58,988 nt of DNA from JBHENW01 sp046261875 (GCA_046261875.1 JBHENW010000177.1:1-58988); one strand, 5' to 3'; counted from the stretch's first letter, positions 15,923 through 24,343 are shown. Translations and numbers: made by a program. Notes: generated from the sequence alone by a model not told the origin.

Positions 15923-16342
15923 CTAAAAATCTTTCGCCACGATGGGGAGCTTGTCCTCCGTGGCGACGCCGGCGTAGCGCAGCGCCTCGAGGAGCTCGCG
16001 CGGCCTGCCGGATCCGATGAGCAGCGTCGTCCCGTCCTTGCGCGTCAGCAGGACCCCCTGGTCTCCGCGGGCGTTGACCGCCCGGTGCCGGCGCGTGCCT
16101 CGGATTCCCCATCCGCCATAGTCGCGGATGGGGCGGTACGCGATCGCGTCCGCGCGCGCGATCTCGGAGATGGGGATGCGTGCGGTGTAGAGGGGCCCGT
16201 ACTGGACCGTGACGGTGTCGCGGGTGACCGTCGTCGAGAGGCGCAGCAGGAGGACCCCGACGAGAACGATCGCGCCGAGCAGAGCGACCGGCCAGACCCA
16301 CGGAGGAAAAGACTGCGTCTCCCGGTACACGGCGTCGCTCAC
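15923..16342 (-). CDS. Small membrane protein with PH-like domain, in TCA operon
   Basis: 139 aa, no assigned function. An N-terminal membrane segment or hairpin (about 14-36; WVWPVALLGAIVLVGVLLL) is followed by a roughly 90-residue beta-rich domain with DTVTVQYGPLYTARIPISEI and VLLTRKDGTTLLIGSGRP, resembling small bacterial PH-like (YdbT/DUF-type) domains. GTG 16342 overlaps the sucD stop as GTGA, so it is translationally coupled to sucD; ndk follows after 41 nt. Confidence 0.65.
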   Translation of the reverse strand: MSDAVYRETQSFPPWVWPVALLGAIVLVGVLLLRLSTTVTRDTVTVQYGPLYTARIPISEIARADAIAYRPIRDYGGWGIRGTRRHRAVNARGDQGVLLTRKDGTTLLIGSGRPRELLEALRYAGVATEDKLPIVAKDF

Positions 16343-17226
16343 TTCCCGAGGACCTCGTGCATCTTCGCGCCGATATCGGCCGGAGAGCGCACGACCGCGA
16401 CTCCCGCCGCCTCGAGGGCCTTGATCTTGTCCGTCGCGGTGCCGCGGCCTCCCGCGATGATCGCGCCCGCGTGCCCCATGCGCCGGCCCGGAGGCGCCGT
16501 CATCCCCGCGATGAACCCGACGACCGGCTTGCGGAAGTGGCCGGCGATGAAACACGCGGCTTCCTCCTCGGCCATGCCGCCGATCTCCCCGATCAGGACG
16601 GCGGCCTGCGTCCCCGGGTCTTCCGCAAAGGCCTTCAGGCAGTCGATGAAGCTCGTCCCGTTGACCGGATCTCCGCCGATGCCGATGACCGTGGATTGTC
16701 CCAGCCCGAGCCGGGTGAGCTGGTCCACCGCTTCGTAGGTCAGCGTCCCCGAGCGCGAGATGACGCCCACGCCGCCCGGCCGATGGATGCGGCCCGGCAT
16801 GATGCCGATCTTGCACTCTCCCGGCGTGATGATGCCGGGACAGTTCGGCCCGATGAGACGCGCCGCCACGCCGCCCGCGTTCTTCCGCAACAAAAAGCCC
16901 CGAGCCTCGACCATGTCGTTGGCCGGGATGCCTTCGGTGATGCAGACGATCATCGGGATGCCGGCGTCCGCCGCTTCGACGATCGCGTCGGCGGCGAAGG
17001 GCGGCGGGACGAAGATCATCGTGGCGTTCGCCCCGGTCGCCGCGACGGCCGCCGCCACCGTGTCGAAGACGGGGATGCGTTCGTGGACGGTCCCCCCCTT
17101 TCCCGGTGTGACGCCCGCCACGACCTGCGTGCCGTACTCGCGGCAGGCGAGCGCGTGGAAAGTCCCTTCCCGCCCCGTGAGACCCTGCACGAGGAGGCGA
17201 GTTTCGCGGCCGACCCAGATGCTCAC
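16339..17226 (-). CDS. sucD: Succinyl-CoA synthetase (succinate-CoA ligase), alpha subunit
   Basis: Forms succinate, CoA and NTP from succinyl-CoA with the beta subunit. 295 aa. CoA-binding region LVQGLTGREGTFHAL, IGPNCPGIITPGECKIGIMP, and the phosphorylated His in RRMGHAGAIIAGG. GTG 17226 (VSIWVGRETRLLVQG) is chosen because it matches family N termini and overlaps the previous stop as GTGA; the longer open frame upstream is a shadow. Unusually, another gene lies between sucC and sucD. Confidence 0.96.
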   Translation of the reverse strand: MSIWVGRETRLLVQGLTGREGTFHALACREYGTQVVAGVTPGKGGTVHERIPVFDTVAAAVAATGANATMIFVPPPFAADAIVEAADAGIPMIVCITEGIPANDMVEARGFLLRKNAGGVAARLIGPNCPGIITPGECKIGIMPGRIHRPGGVGVISRSGTLTYEAVDQLTRLGLGQSTVIGIGGDPVNGTSFIDCLKAFAEDPGTQAAVLIGEIGGMAEEEAACFIAGHFRKPVVGFIAGMTAPPGRRMGHAGAIIAGGRGTATDKIKALEAAGVAVVRSPADIGAKMHEVLGK

Positions 17227-17603
17227 GGCAAGCTTCCCCGCTTCGGAGCGACCACCGGCATGCCCGTCAGCTCCGAGAGCGTCGCCGAGAGCCATTCGGC
17301 GAGCTCCCGCCAGGGCACAAGAAAAACGGCCACGAGCGCCAGCCCCCCCGCCAGGAGACCGGCACGCAGGGCACGGCGATCCGCTTCGGGCGGTTCGTGA
17401 CCCATCGCCGCGCGCCCCGCTTTCCGCAGGAAGAAGGGGAGCACGGCAGCGAGCGCGAGGAGCGTCATCCAGCCTCCGAGCAGGCGCGGGTTGGCCCGCA
17501 GGGCGCCCCAGCCCTGCACCGTCGCCACGAGCATCCCGAAGAAGAAGGGCGCGACGAGAAACGCCAGACCCTTGAGGACGAAACCGCCCATGTGGTGCTT
17601 CAC
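17223..17603 (-). CDS. Uncharacterised membrane protein between sucC and sucD
   Basis: 126 aa, not recognised. Three hydrophobic segments are apparent: about 8-30 (GLAFLVAPFFFGMLVATVQG), 42-60 (GGWMTLLALAAVLPFFL) and 83-100 (AGLLAGGLALVAVFLVPW). Short, positively charged loops separate them. It overlaps sucC (GTGA at 17600-17603) and sucD (GTGA at 17223-17226) by 4 nt each, so synthesis is tightly coupled to both succinyl-CoA synthetase subunits. It could place that enzyme near the membrane-bound succinate dehydrogenase, but this is only suggested by position. Confidence 0.65.
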   Translation of the reverse strand: MKHHMGGFVLKGLAFLVAPFFFGMLVATVQGWGALRANPRLLGGWMTLLALAAVLPFFLRKAGRAAMGHEPPEADRRALRAGLLAGGLALVAVFLVPWRELAEWLSATLSELTGMPVVAPKRGSLP

Positions 17604-18757
17604 CGCGCCGCCTCGACCGTCTTGCGCGCGGCGTCCGCGAGGCCGTCCGCCGGAGTGATCTTCAGGCCCGATTCCCTGAGGATCGCCTTGCCTTCGTCCA
17701 CGTTCGTCCCTTCGAGGCGCACGACGACCGGCGTCGCGAGGCCGATCTCCCGCGCGGCGGCGACGACGCCCTTGGCGATGATGTCGCAGCGCATGATGCC
17801 GCCGAAGATGTTGATGAGGATGGCCCGGACGTTGTGGTCCGACAGGATGATGCGGAACGCGTTCTTCACCTGTTCTTCGTTGGCCCCGCCGCCGACGTCG
17901 AGGAAGTTGGCCGGCTCCCCCCCGGCGAGCTTGACGAGGTCCATCGTCGCCATCGCCAGTCCCGCGCCGTTGACCATGCAGCCGACGTTGCCGTCCAGCT
18001 TGATGTAGTTCAAGCCGAACTTGGACGCCTCGACCTCCAGCGGGTCCTCTTCCGAGAGATCCCGCATCTCCCGGATGTCGGGATGCCGGAACAGGGCGTT
18101 GTCGTCGAACGTCATCTTCGCGTCGAGGGCGAGGACGTCGCCGGAGCGCGTCACGAGCAGCGGGTTGATCTCCGCGAGCGAGGCGTCCGTCTCGACGTAC
18201 GCTTTGAAGAGCGCCGCCATGAAGGCGACGGCCTTCTTCAGAGTCGCGCCTTCGAGGCCGAGGGCGAAAGCGAGCTTGCGCGCCTGGAAGGGATACATCC
18301 CCGCGGCCGGGTCGAGGACCTCGCGCAAGATCGCGGCCGGGTCGCGGGCCGCGACCTCCTCGATCTCCATGCCGCCGGAGCGAGAGGCCATCATCGCCGG
18401 GAAGCTCCGGCCCCGGTCGAGCGTCACGCCGAGGTAGAGCTCCCGGTCGATCTCGACCGCCTCTTCGACGAGCACCTTCTGGACGAGCCGGCCGGCGGGT
18501 CCCGTCTGCGGGGTCACGAGCGTCATCCCGAGGATCGCGCGTGCGTGCGCGTGCGCCTCCTCCGGGTTGCGCGCGAGCTTGACCCCGCCCCCCTTGCCAC
18601 GGCCTCCCGCGTGGATCTGCGCCTTCACGACCGCGGCTCCGCCGAAGCGCTTGGCGATCTCCCGCGCCTCAGCGGGGTTGTCGGTCACTTCGCCGCGCGG
18701 CACGGCGACGCCGAAGCGGGCCAGGATCGACTTGGCCTGGTATTCGTGGACTTTCAT
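17600..18757 (-). CDS. sucC: Succinyl-CoA synthetase (succinate-CoA ligase), beta subunit
   Basis: 385 aa, standard length. ATP-grasp N terminus MKVHEYQAKSILARFGV, nucleotide loop KAQIHAGGRGKGGGVKLA, metal/phosphate region ETDASLAEINPLL and DAKMTFDDNALFRHP, and the C-terminal flavodoxin-like domain NGAGLAMATMDLVKLAGGEPANFLDVGGGA. Works with SucD. It starts 12 nt after sdhB and overlaps the following membrane gene by 4 nt. Confidence 0.97.
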   Translation of the reverse strand: MKVHEYQAKSILARFGVAVPRGEVTDNPAEAREIAKRFGGAAVVKAQIHAGGRGKGGGVKLARNPEEAHAHARAILGMTLVTPQTGPAGRLVQKVLVEEAVEIDRELYLGVTLDRGRSFPAMMASRSGGMEIEEVAARDPAAILREVLDPAAGMYPFQARKLAFALGLEGATLKKAVAFMAALFKAYVETDASLAEINPLLVTRSGDVLALDAKMTFDDNALFRHPDIREMRDLSEEDPLEVEASKFGLNYIKLDGNVGCMVNGAGLAMATMDLVKLAGGEPANFLDVGGGANEEQVKNAFRIILSDHNVRAILINIFGGIMRCDIIAKGVVAAAREIGLATPVVVRLEGTNVDEGKAILRESGLKITPADGLADAARKTVEAAR

Positions 18758-18769
18758 GGGCGTGGCGTC

Positions 18770-19516
18770 TCAGGTGCCAAAGAGCTTCTTGAGCCCATGC
18801 ACCGTGGTCGCCCGATACATCTCCGCGATCGCCGTCGTCAGTGGAATGGACTTGGGACAGATGCGGACGCAGTTCTGCGCGTTGCCGCAGTCGTCCACTC
18901 CGCCTTCGGCCATGAGCGCCTCGAGCCGTTCGGCGGCGTTCATCTTTCCGGTCGGATGGGAGTTGAAGAGCCGGGCCTGCGCGATCGCTGCCGCGCCGAT
19001 GAAGTTGGAGCGTCCGTTGACTTGCGGACAGACGTCGAGGCAGTTCCCGCACGTGATGCACTTGGAGTACTCGTACGCCAGCTGCCTCTCGGCTTCCGCC
19101 ATGCGCGGACCGGGGCCGAGGTCGTACGTCCCGTCGATCGGGACCCACGCGCGCACGCGCTTCAACGCCTCGAACATCATGCCGCGGTCGACCGAAAGGT
19201 CCCTCAGGACGGGAAACTTGCCGAGGGGCTCGAGGCGGATGGGCTGATCGAGCGAGTCGATGAGGGCCGAGCAGGCCATCCGCGCGACGCCGTTGATCCG
19301 CATGGCGCAGGAGCCGCAGACTTCTTCGAGGCAGGCGCGGTCGTAAACGACCGGCGAGGTCTTCTTGCCTTCCCGCGTCTTCGGGTCTTTCGCCAGGATC
19401 ATCAGGACGGAGATGACGTTCTGCCGCGGCACGTAGGGAATCGAGTAGCGCTCCCAGTAGGGAGAGGACGTCGGCGTGTCCTGGCGTCGGATCTCCAGAT
19501 CGATCGATTCGGGCAT
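18770..19516 (-). CDS. sdhB: Succinate dehydrogenase/fumarate reductase iron-sulfur subunit
   Basis: 248 aa. Carries electrons from SdhA flavin to the membrane quinone. [2Fe-2S] ligands are in CLEEVCGSCAMRINGVARMAC; [4Fe-4S] and [3Fe-4S] ligands in CITCGNCLDVCP and CVRICPKSIP. The C terminus is short and ends soon after the last cluster. It starts 7 nt after the sdhA stop. Confidence 0.96.
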   Translation of the reverse strand: MPESIDLEIRRQDTPTSSPYWERYSIPYVPRQNVISVLMILAKDPKTREGKKTSPVVYDRACLEEVCGSCAMRINGVARMACSALIDSLDQPIRLEPLGKFPVLRDLSVDRGMMFEALKRVRAWVPIDGTYDLGPGPRMAEAERQLAYEYSKCITCGNCLDVCPQVNGRSNFIGAAAIAQARLFNSHPTGKMNAAERLEALMAEGGVDDCGNAQNCVRICPKSIPLTTAIAEMYRATTVHGLKKLFGT

Positions 19517-19523
19517 CGCGCTC

Positions 19524-21374
19524 CTAGTATTTCCTCGGCCGGGGCTTGATCAAAGAGATGTCTACGGGCTCGTAGGTGATCCGGGGGCCGTCCGGCGTGT
19601 GCTCGGCGATCGTCGTCTTGAGGAAGCCGGCGTCGTCGCGCGGCAGCGCGTTCTCCTCGGAGACGCCTTTGGTCACGTCGCGGACCTTGTAGTGCGCGCC
19701 GCGCGACTCTTCGCGCAGCAGCGCGCCCCGCGTCATGACCTGCCCCAGGAGGATCATGTTCCGCAGCTGGTTGATGAACGAGATCTCCCGGTTGGCATAG
19801 CCGGAGCGGTCGGTCAGGCCGATCCGCTCCCAGCGCCCCGAGAGCTCTGCGAGCTTCTCTTCGGTCGCCTTCAGCTTCCCGTTCTCGCGGATCACGGTGA
19901 CGTTGTCGGTCATCCAGTCGCCGAGCTCCTCGGCGATCACGTGCGGGTTCTCGGGGCCGGAGAGTTTCGCGAGGCCGGCGAACTCCCCTTCCCACCGGCG
20001 GCGCGCCTCGGCGAACGCGGCGTCCGCGGAGGGCAGCTTCGCGGCGGTCTCTCGTCCGTACTGCACCATGGCCGGGCCGCTGATCTTGCCCGCGTACAGG
20101 CAGGAGACGAGCGAGTTGGCGCCCAAGCGGTTCGCGCCGTGGTACTGGTAATCCACCTCGCCCGAGGCGTAGAGGCCCGGCACGTTGGTCGCCTGGTTGC
20201 GCGGAGAGGTCTCGTCGAGCATCCCCGTGGCCTCGTCCTTCGCGTAATCGGCCCAGAGGCCGCCCATGGAGTAGTGCATTCCCGGGAAGACCTTCATGGG
20301 CGTCTCGCGCGGGTCGTCGCCGACGAACTTCTCGTAGATCTCCAGGATCCCGCCGAGCTTCACGTCGAGCCGGGCCTTCGGGATGTGCGTCAGGTCGAGA
20401 TAAACCTGGCGCCGGCCGTCCACCCCGTAGCCCATGAGACAGACCTGGAAGATCTCGCGGGTCGCGATGTCCCGCGGGACGAGGTTGCCGAGCGACGGGT
20501 ACTTCTCCTCCAGGAAATACCAGCGCTCGGCCTCCGGGATCGCTTTCGGGGCGCGCTTGTCCCCCTGCGTGCGCGGAACCCAGACGCGCCCCCCTTCCCC
20601 CCGCGCCGATTCGGACATCAGCCGGAGCTTGTCGGTTCCGGGGATCGCGGTCGGATGGACCTGGATGAACTCGCCGTTGGCGTACCGCGCGCCGTCCCGG
20701 TAGGCGGCCCCGGCGGCCGTGCCGGTGTTGATCACGGAGTTCGTCGAACGGCCGAAAACGATTCCCGGCCCGCCCGTGGCGAGCATGACGCCCATGCCCG
20801 GGAACGCCTCGATCTTCATCGAGTACCAGTCGAGGGCCACGATGCCGCGGCAGTTGCCGTCCGCGTCCTTGACGAGGCCGAGGAACTCCCACATCTCGTA
20901 CTTGCGGACGTAGCCCGCGACCTCCTGCCGGCGCACCTGCTCGTCGAGCGCGTAGAGGAGCTGCTGGCCCGTCGTCGCGCCGGCGTACGCGGTGCGGTGG
21001 AACTTCGTCCCGCCGAAGCGCCGGAAGTCGAGCAGCCCCTCCGGCGTGCGGTTGAACATGACGCCCATCCGGTCGAGCAGGTTGATGATGCCCGGCGCCG
21101 CGTAGCACATCGCCTTGACGGGAGGCTGGTTGGCGAGGAAGTCGCCCCCGTAAATCGTGTCGTTGAAGTGGATCTCCGGCGAGTCCCCCTCCCCCTTCGT
21201 ATTGACCGCCCCGTTGATGCCCCCCTGGGCGCAGACCGAGTGGCTGCGCTTGACCGGCACGATGGAGAAGAGGTCCACGGGCACGCCGAGCTCCGCGGCG
21301 CGGACGGCGGCCATCAGGCCGGCCAAGCCGCCGCCGACGACGATGATCCGCTCGGATGAGGCGGGCGCGCTCAC
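19524..21374 (-). CDS. sdhA: Succinate dehydrogenase/fumarate reductase flavoprotein subunit
   Basis: 616 aa. FAD-binding IIVVGGGLAGLMAAVRAAELG at the N terminus and the covalent-FAD His in KRSHSVCAQGGINGA. Substrate-site residues lie in the region of HPTAIPG and MGGLWADY. It belongs to the B. subtilis-type non-classical group, consistent with a single five-helix SdhC anchor and the order C-A-B. GTG 21374 (VSAPASSERIIVVGGG) overlaps the sdhC stop as GTGA; the longer upstream frame is antisense or shadow sequence. Confidence 0.96.
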   Translation of the reverse strand: MSAPASSERIIVVGGGLAGLMAAVRAAELGVPVDLFSIVPVKRSHSVCAQGGINGAVNTKGEGDSPEIHFNDTIYGGDFLANQPPVKAMCYAAPGIINLLDRMGVMFNRTPEGLLDFRRFGGTKFHRTAYAGATTGQQLLYALDEQVRRQEVAGYVRKYEMWEFLGLVKDADGNCRGIVALDWYSMKIEAFPGMGVMLATGGPGIVFGRSTNSVINTGTAAGAAYRDGARYANGEFIQVHPTAIPGTDKLRLMSESARGEGGRVWVPRTQGDKRAPKAIPEAERWYFLEEKYPSLGNLVPRDIATREIFQVCLMGYGVDGRRQVYLDLTHIPKARLDVKLGGILEIYEKFVGDDPRETPMKVFPGMHYSMGGLWADYAKDEATGMLDETSPRNQATNVPGLYASGEVDYQYHGANRLGANSLVSCLYAGKISGPAMVQYGRETAAKLPSADAAFAEARRRWEGEFAGLAKLSGPENPHVIAEELGDWMTDNVTVIRENGKLKATEEKLAELSGRWERIGLTDRSGYANREISFINQLRNMILLGQVMTRGALLREESRGAHYKVRDVTKGVSEENALPRDDAGFLKTTIAEHTPDGPRITYEPVDISLIKPRPRKY

Positions 21375-22003
21375 AAGCGGAACGCCTGGATCGAGCGGAC
21401 CCCGATGAAGGAGAGCGCGAGGAAGACGGCGGCCGAGACGAACATCATCCGGCGCTGCGCCCGAGGCCCTACGGTGAGTCCCCAGACGATCGAAAAGGTC
21501 CAGAGGCCGTTGGCCAGGTGCAGTGTCGCCGAGAGAATCCCCGCGAGATAGAAAGCGTAGATCCACGGGTTGGCCACGGAGGCCTGCACGAGGCGGAAGA
21601 GGTCGAGGCTCTCGTGGTCCTGGAGCTGGACGAGCCGCGTCGTCCAGTAGTGGAAGATGATGAAAGCGAACAGGATGACGCCCGTGACTCTCTGGGAGAA
21701 ATACATCCAGTTGCGCACGTAGCGGTTGGAGATCAGGTTCGCGCTGCCGGTACTCGTCACGAAGAGCCCATAGATGGCGTGGAAGGCGAGCGGAAGGGCG
21801 ATCACGACGATTTCGAGGATCACGGCGAAGGGAACCCTCTGCAGGCTTCGGGTCATCTCGTTGTAGGCGTCCGGGCCTTTCGTCGCCGTGTAGTTCTCCC
21901 ACAGGTGGAAGGCGAGGAACCCGCCGATCGGGACGATCCCCGAGAGGGAATGGAGACGGCGCAGCCAGAAATGGCGCGTGTCGCCCGCGGTGCGTTGCGT
22001 CAT
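21371..22003 (-). CDS. sdhC: Succinate dehydrogenase cytochrome b subunit (five-helix anchor)
   Basis: 210 aa with five hydrophobic helices. Haem-ligand His candidates are in RLHSLSGIVPIGGFLAFHLWEN, PLAFHAIYGLF, FIIFHYWTTR and SATLHLANGLW, matching the di-haem anchor of B. subtilis-type complexes. Anchors SdhAB and passes electrons to the quinone pool. ATG 22003 overlaps the mdh stop as ATGA. Confidence 0.92.
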   Translation of the reverse strand: MTQRTAGDTRHFWLRRLHSLSGIVPIGGFLAFHLWENYTATKGPDAYNEMTRSLQRVPFAVILEIVVIALPLAFHAIYGLFVTSTGSANLISNRYVRNWMYFSQRVTGVILFAFIIFHYWTTRLVQLQDHESLDLFRLVQASVANPWIYAFYLAGILSATLHLANGLWTFSIVWGLTVGPRAQRRMMFVSAAVFLALSFIGVRSIQAFRL

Positions 22004-22926
22004 GCGGGCAGGAGGGCGAAGAGCTCCCGTACGGAAGCCGCGGAGCCCTCGAGGGCCCGCTTCTCCTCCTCCGTCAACCGGACCTCGATGATCTGCTCGA
22101 CCCCCCGCCGCCCCAGCTTGACCGGCACACCGAGGTAGACGTCCTTCATGCCGTACTCCCCATCGAGGTAGGCCGCGCAGGGAAGGATCTTCCTCTTGTC
22201 TTTGAGAACGGACTCGACCATCTCGACGACGGCCGATGAGGGGGCGTAGTAGGCCGAGCCGGTCTTGTAGTAGTTGACGATCTCGATCCCGCCGTTGCGG
22301 GTGCGATGGACGATCGCCTCGACCTGTTCTGCGGGGAGGAGCTCGGTGATCGGGATGCCGGCGACGGTGGAGTACCGGGCCAGCGGGACCATCGTGTCCC
22401 CGTGTCCGCCCAGAACGAAGGCATGCGTGCTCTCGACCGAGACGCCCAGGGCCTCGGCGATGAACCACCGCATCCGCGCGGAGTCGAGGATCCCCGCCAT
22501 TCCGAAGACGCGCTCCCGCGGAAACCGGGAGACACGGCGCGCGACCTCGCACATGGCGTCGAGAGGGTTTGAGACGACGATGAGGATCGCCTCCGGACTG
22601 CGGCGCGCGGCTTCCCGCACCACCGCGGAGACGATCTCCGTGTTCTTGAGGACCAGGTCGTCTCGCGACATCCCCGGTTTGCGCGCCAGGCCGGCCGTCA
22701 CGACGACGACGTCGGAGCCGTCGGAAAGCTCGTACCCGTTGGAACCGCTCATGCGGGCGTCGAAGCCTTCGACAGGCGCGGACTCCATCATGTCCAACGC
22801 CTTCCCCTGCGGAATCCCCTCGAGGATGTCCACGAGGACGACGTCCGCGATCTCCTTCTCGACGAGGCGCTGCGCGGCGGTGGCGCCCACGTTGCCGGCG
22901 CCGACGACGGTGACCTTGTGCCGCAT
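22000..22926 (-). CDS. mdh: Malate dehydrogenase (LDH-like type)
   Basis: Oxidises malate to oxaloacetate with NAD. 308 aa. Rossmann start KVTVVGAGNVGATAAQ with Asp in VLVDILEGIPQGKALD (NAD preference), substrate loop GLARKPGMSRDDL with the malate-specific Arg, VVSNPLDAM, and catalytic His in VLGGHGDTMVPLARYS. It is the first gene of the TCA operon. ATG 22926 is preceded at 9 nt by TATATT, and no Shine-Dalgarno sequence is seen, so the operon mRNA may be nearly leaderless. Confidence 0.96.
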   Translation of the reverse strand: MRHKVTVVGAGNVGATAAQRLVEKEIADVVLVDILEGIPQGKALDMMESAPVEGFDARMSGSNGYELSDGSDVVVVTAGLARKPGMSRDDLVLKNTEIVSAVVREAARRSPEAILIVVSNPLDAMCEVARRVSRFPRERVFGMAGILDSARMRWFIAEALGVSVESTHAFVLGGHGDTMVPLARYSTVAGIPITELLPAEQVEAIVHRTRNGGIEIVNYYKTGSAYYAPSSAVVEMVESVLKDKRKILPCAAYLDGEYGMKDVYLGVPVKLGRRGVEQIIEVRLTEEEKRALEGSAASVRELFALLPA

Positions 22927-22935
22927 GCGGGGGGG

Positions 22936-22941
22936 AATATA
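22936..22941 (-). promoter_or_regulatory. -10 box (TATATT) of the TCA operon
   Basis: TATATT on the minus strand, a C-rich 9-nt spacer, then ATG 22926. The dispersed repeat copy B begins immediately upstream. Confidence 0.5.
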
Positions 22942-22942
22942 A

Positions 22943-23020
22943 CTCGTCGCCTCCGCTCATTCGTGGCCGGCCTTCGGCACCGGCTCGCGGCTCGCGCGGA
23001 TGCGCGCTCGACCGCTCGCC
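22943..23020 (-). repeat. Dispersed intergenic repeat, copy B
   Basis: The reverse complement shares about 70 nt with repeat A (9806-9880): gcggtcgagcg, then tccgcg, then gccgcgagccggtgccgaag and, further on, a gagcggaggcgacg tail. It sits between the divergent promoters of mdh and the four-helix gene. An internal repeat, cgaatgagcgg, occurs twice within 22950-23040. The rest of the 160-nt intergenic stretch holds no gene. Confidence 0.7.
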
Positions 23021-23071
23021 TGGCCGCTCATTCGCTTCGGCGGCCAAACCGCGACTCGCATGGCGCCGTTC

Positions 23072-23077
23072 TAGAAT
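23072..23077 (+). promoter_or_regulatory. -10 box (TAGAAT) before the four-helix gene
   Basis: TAGAAT, 9-nt spacer (ggaacaatc), ATG 23087. Confidence 0.45.
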
Positions 23078-23086
23078 GGAACAATC

Positions 23087-23443
23087 ATGAGTGCGCGTCC
23101 GGAATACAAGAGTCATCCGCTGTGGGCCGCGGCGATGGATCTCGCGCGCGATGCCTACGCGCTCGCCGAAGGATTGCGCACCGACGATGCCGAAGCCAGC
23201 CGGCGCCTGCGCCGCGCGGCGGTGCGCGTGCCGGCACGCATCGCGGGCGCCCTGTCCGCGTCGGCCGAGGGACGCACCGAGCACGTCCTCGCAGCACGCG
23301 GCGCCCTCGCCGAAGTGACCCGGCAGGCGCGCCGCGCCGGTTCCGTGCCGCCGAGCGCGCCGGATCTGGCGGCGCGGGCGGAACGGCTCGACCCGGCCGT
23401 CCTCTTCGAGCTCGGCATCCCGGAAGGCCAGCCCTCCTCCTGA
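23087..23443 (+). CDS. Four-helix bundle protein (23S rRNA intervening-sequence family)
   Basis: 118 aa. HPLWAAAMDLARDAYALAEGL and SRRLRRAAVRVPARIAGAL match the N-terminal half of the small four-helix bundle family (PF05635-like) originally found in rRNA intervening sequences and now common as free-standing genes. Biochemical role unknown. The next gene begins within its stop codon (TGATG), so they are coupled. Confidence 0.72.
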   Translation: MSARPEYKSHPLWAAAMDLARDAYALAEGLRTDDAEASRRLRRAAVRVPARIAGALSASAEGRTEHVLAARGALAEVTRQARRAGSVPPSAPDLAARAERLDPAVLFELGIPEGQPSS

Positions 23444-23835
23444 TGGCCGAGGTCGAAACGCGGCGCGGCCGCCTCTCCCTGATCATTGCTGCGGCGCTCG
23501 TGCTCGTCGCCGGGGCCCTGTGGCTCCCGACCTGGTGGGAGGCCCGGCAATACCGCCAGGCGGAGTCGATCGCCGGCGTCGGCGCACGGCTGCAGGCGGG
23601 CAGCCTCACGGATGCCCGCCGCAAGATCGAGACGGGCAACACCGCCGAGGCAGTCGAGGCGGCGATCGGGAAAGCCTCCGTGGCCGTCGGCACGGAGGGA
23701 ACCTCCCGGCACGACAAGTGGACCTACTACTACGCCGACGGCACCATGACGCTGCACCTGACCGACGGCGCTGTCGTGCGCATCGCCACGGAGTACGGCG
23801 CTCCGCTCATACCGACCTCGCGCCGCCCCCTCTGA
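23443..23835 (+). CDS. Small membrane-anchored protein with BamE/SmpA-like domain
   Basis: 130 aa. One N-terminal membrane segment (about 12-28; IIAAALVLVAGALWLP), then a roughly 90-residue domain with VEAAIGKASVA, KWTYYYADG and MTLHLTDGAVVRIATEYG, reminiscent of the BamE/SmpA fold (helix pair plus beta sheet ending in a strand with DG). It lacks a lipobox, so it is not BamE itself. Overlaps the four-helix gene by 1 nt. Function unknown. Confidence 0.6.
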   Translation: MAEVETRRGRLSLIIAAALVLVAGALWLPTWWEARQYRQAESIAGVGARLQAGSLTDARRKIETGNTAEAVEAAIGKASVAVGTEGTSRHDKWTYYYADGTMTLHLTDGAVVRIATEYGAPLIPTSRRPL

Positions 23836-23836
23836 G

Positions 23837-24250
23837 ATGAGCGCTCCGCGCGGCATCCGATCCGAGCCCTCGATCCGCGTCGTCATGATGCCGAAGGACA
23901 CCAACGCCCACGGCACCATCTTCGGCGGCGTGATCCTCTCCTACATCGACCAGGCGGCCGCGGTCGAAGCCAAGCGGCACGGCGCCTCGTTCATCGTCAC
24001 GGTCGCCATGCGGGAGGTCGTCTTCCACGAGCCGGTCCAGGTGGGGGATCTCGTCTCGTTCTATACGAACCTCGTCCGGATCGGCCGGACGTCGATCACG
24101 ATCGCGGTCGAAGTCATCTCGCAATCCAGCGAGGGGACCGGCCACCGGCGCGTTAAGGTGACGGAGGCCGAGGTGACCTTCGTCAACCTGGACGAGAATC
24201 GCAGGCCCACGCCGATTCCCCGCAACGGCACGCGGGAGACGGAGGCGTGA
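23837..24250 (+). CDS. Acyl-CoA thioesterase (hotdog fold, YciA-like)
   Basis: Hydrolyses acyl-CoA thioesters. 137 aa, one hotdog domain. NAHGTIFGGVILSYIDQAAAVEA contains the Asn, Gly-rich turn and Asp of the YciA/BFIT active site; VGDLVSFYTNLVRIGRTSITIAVEV follows. Chain-length preference cannot be judged. Starts 1 nt after the preceding stop; an operon with the two small genes upstream is likely. A strong terminator follows. Confidence 0.88.
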   Translation: MSAPRGIRSEPSIRVVMMPKDTNAHGTIFGGVILSYIDQAAAVEAKRHGASFIVTVAMREVVFHEPVQVGDLVSFYTNLVRIGRTSITIAVEVISQSSEGTGHRRVKVTEAEVTFVNLDENRRPTPIPRNGTRETEA

Positions 24251-24263
24251 TACCCCGCGCATG

Positions 24264-24295
24264 AAAAAAGGTCCCGATTGCTCGGGACCTTTTTC
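24264..24295. terminator. Bidirectional rho-independent terminator
   Basis: Stem aaaaaaggtcccga / tcgggacctttttc with a 4-nt loop; U-runs result on both strands. It serves the thioesterase gene (+) and the basic protein gene (-), which converge here. Confidence 0.88.
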
Positions 24296-24343
24296 TTGAT
24301 CAGCCAGGCAAGAGCCTGGCAATGGAATCCGGTCAGAGAGAGC

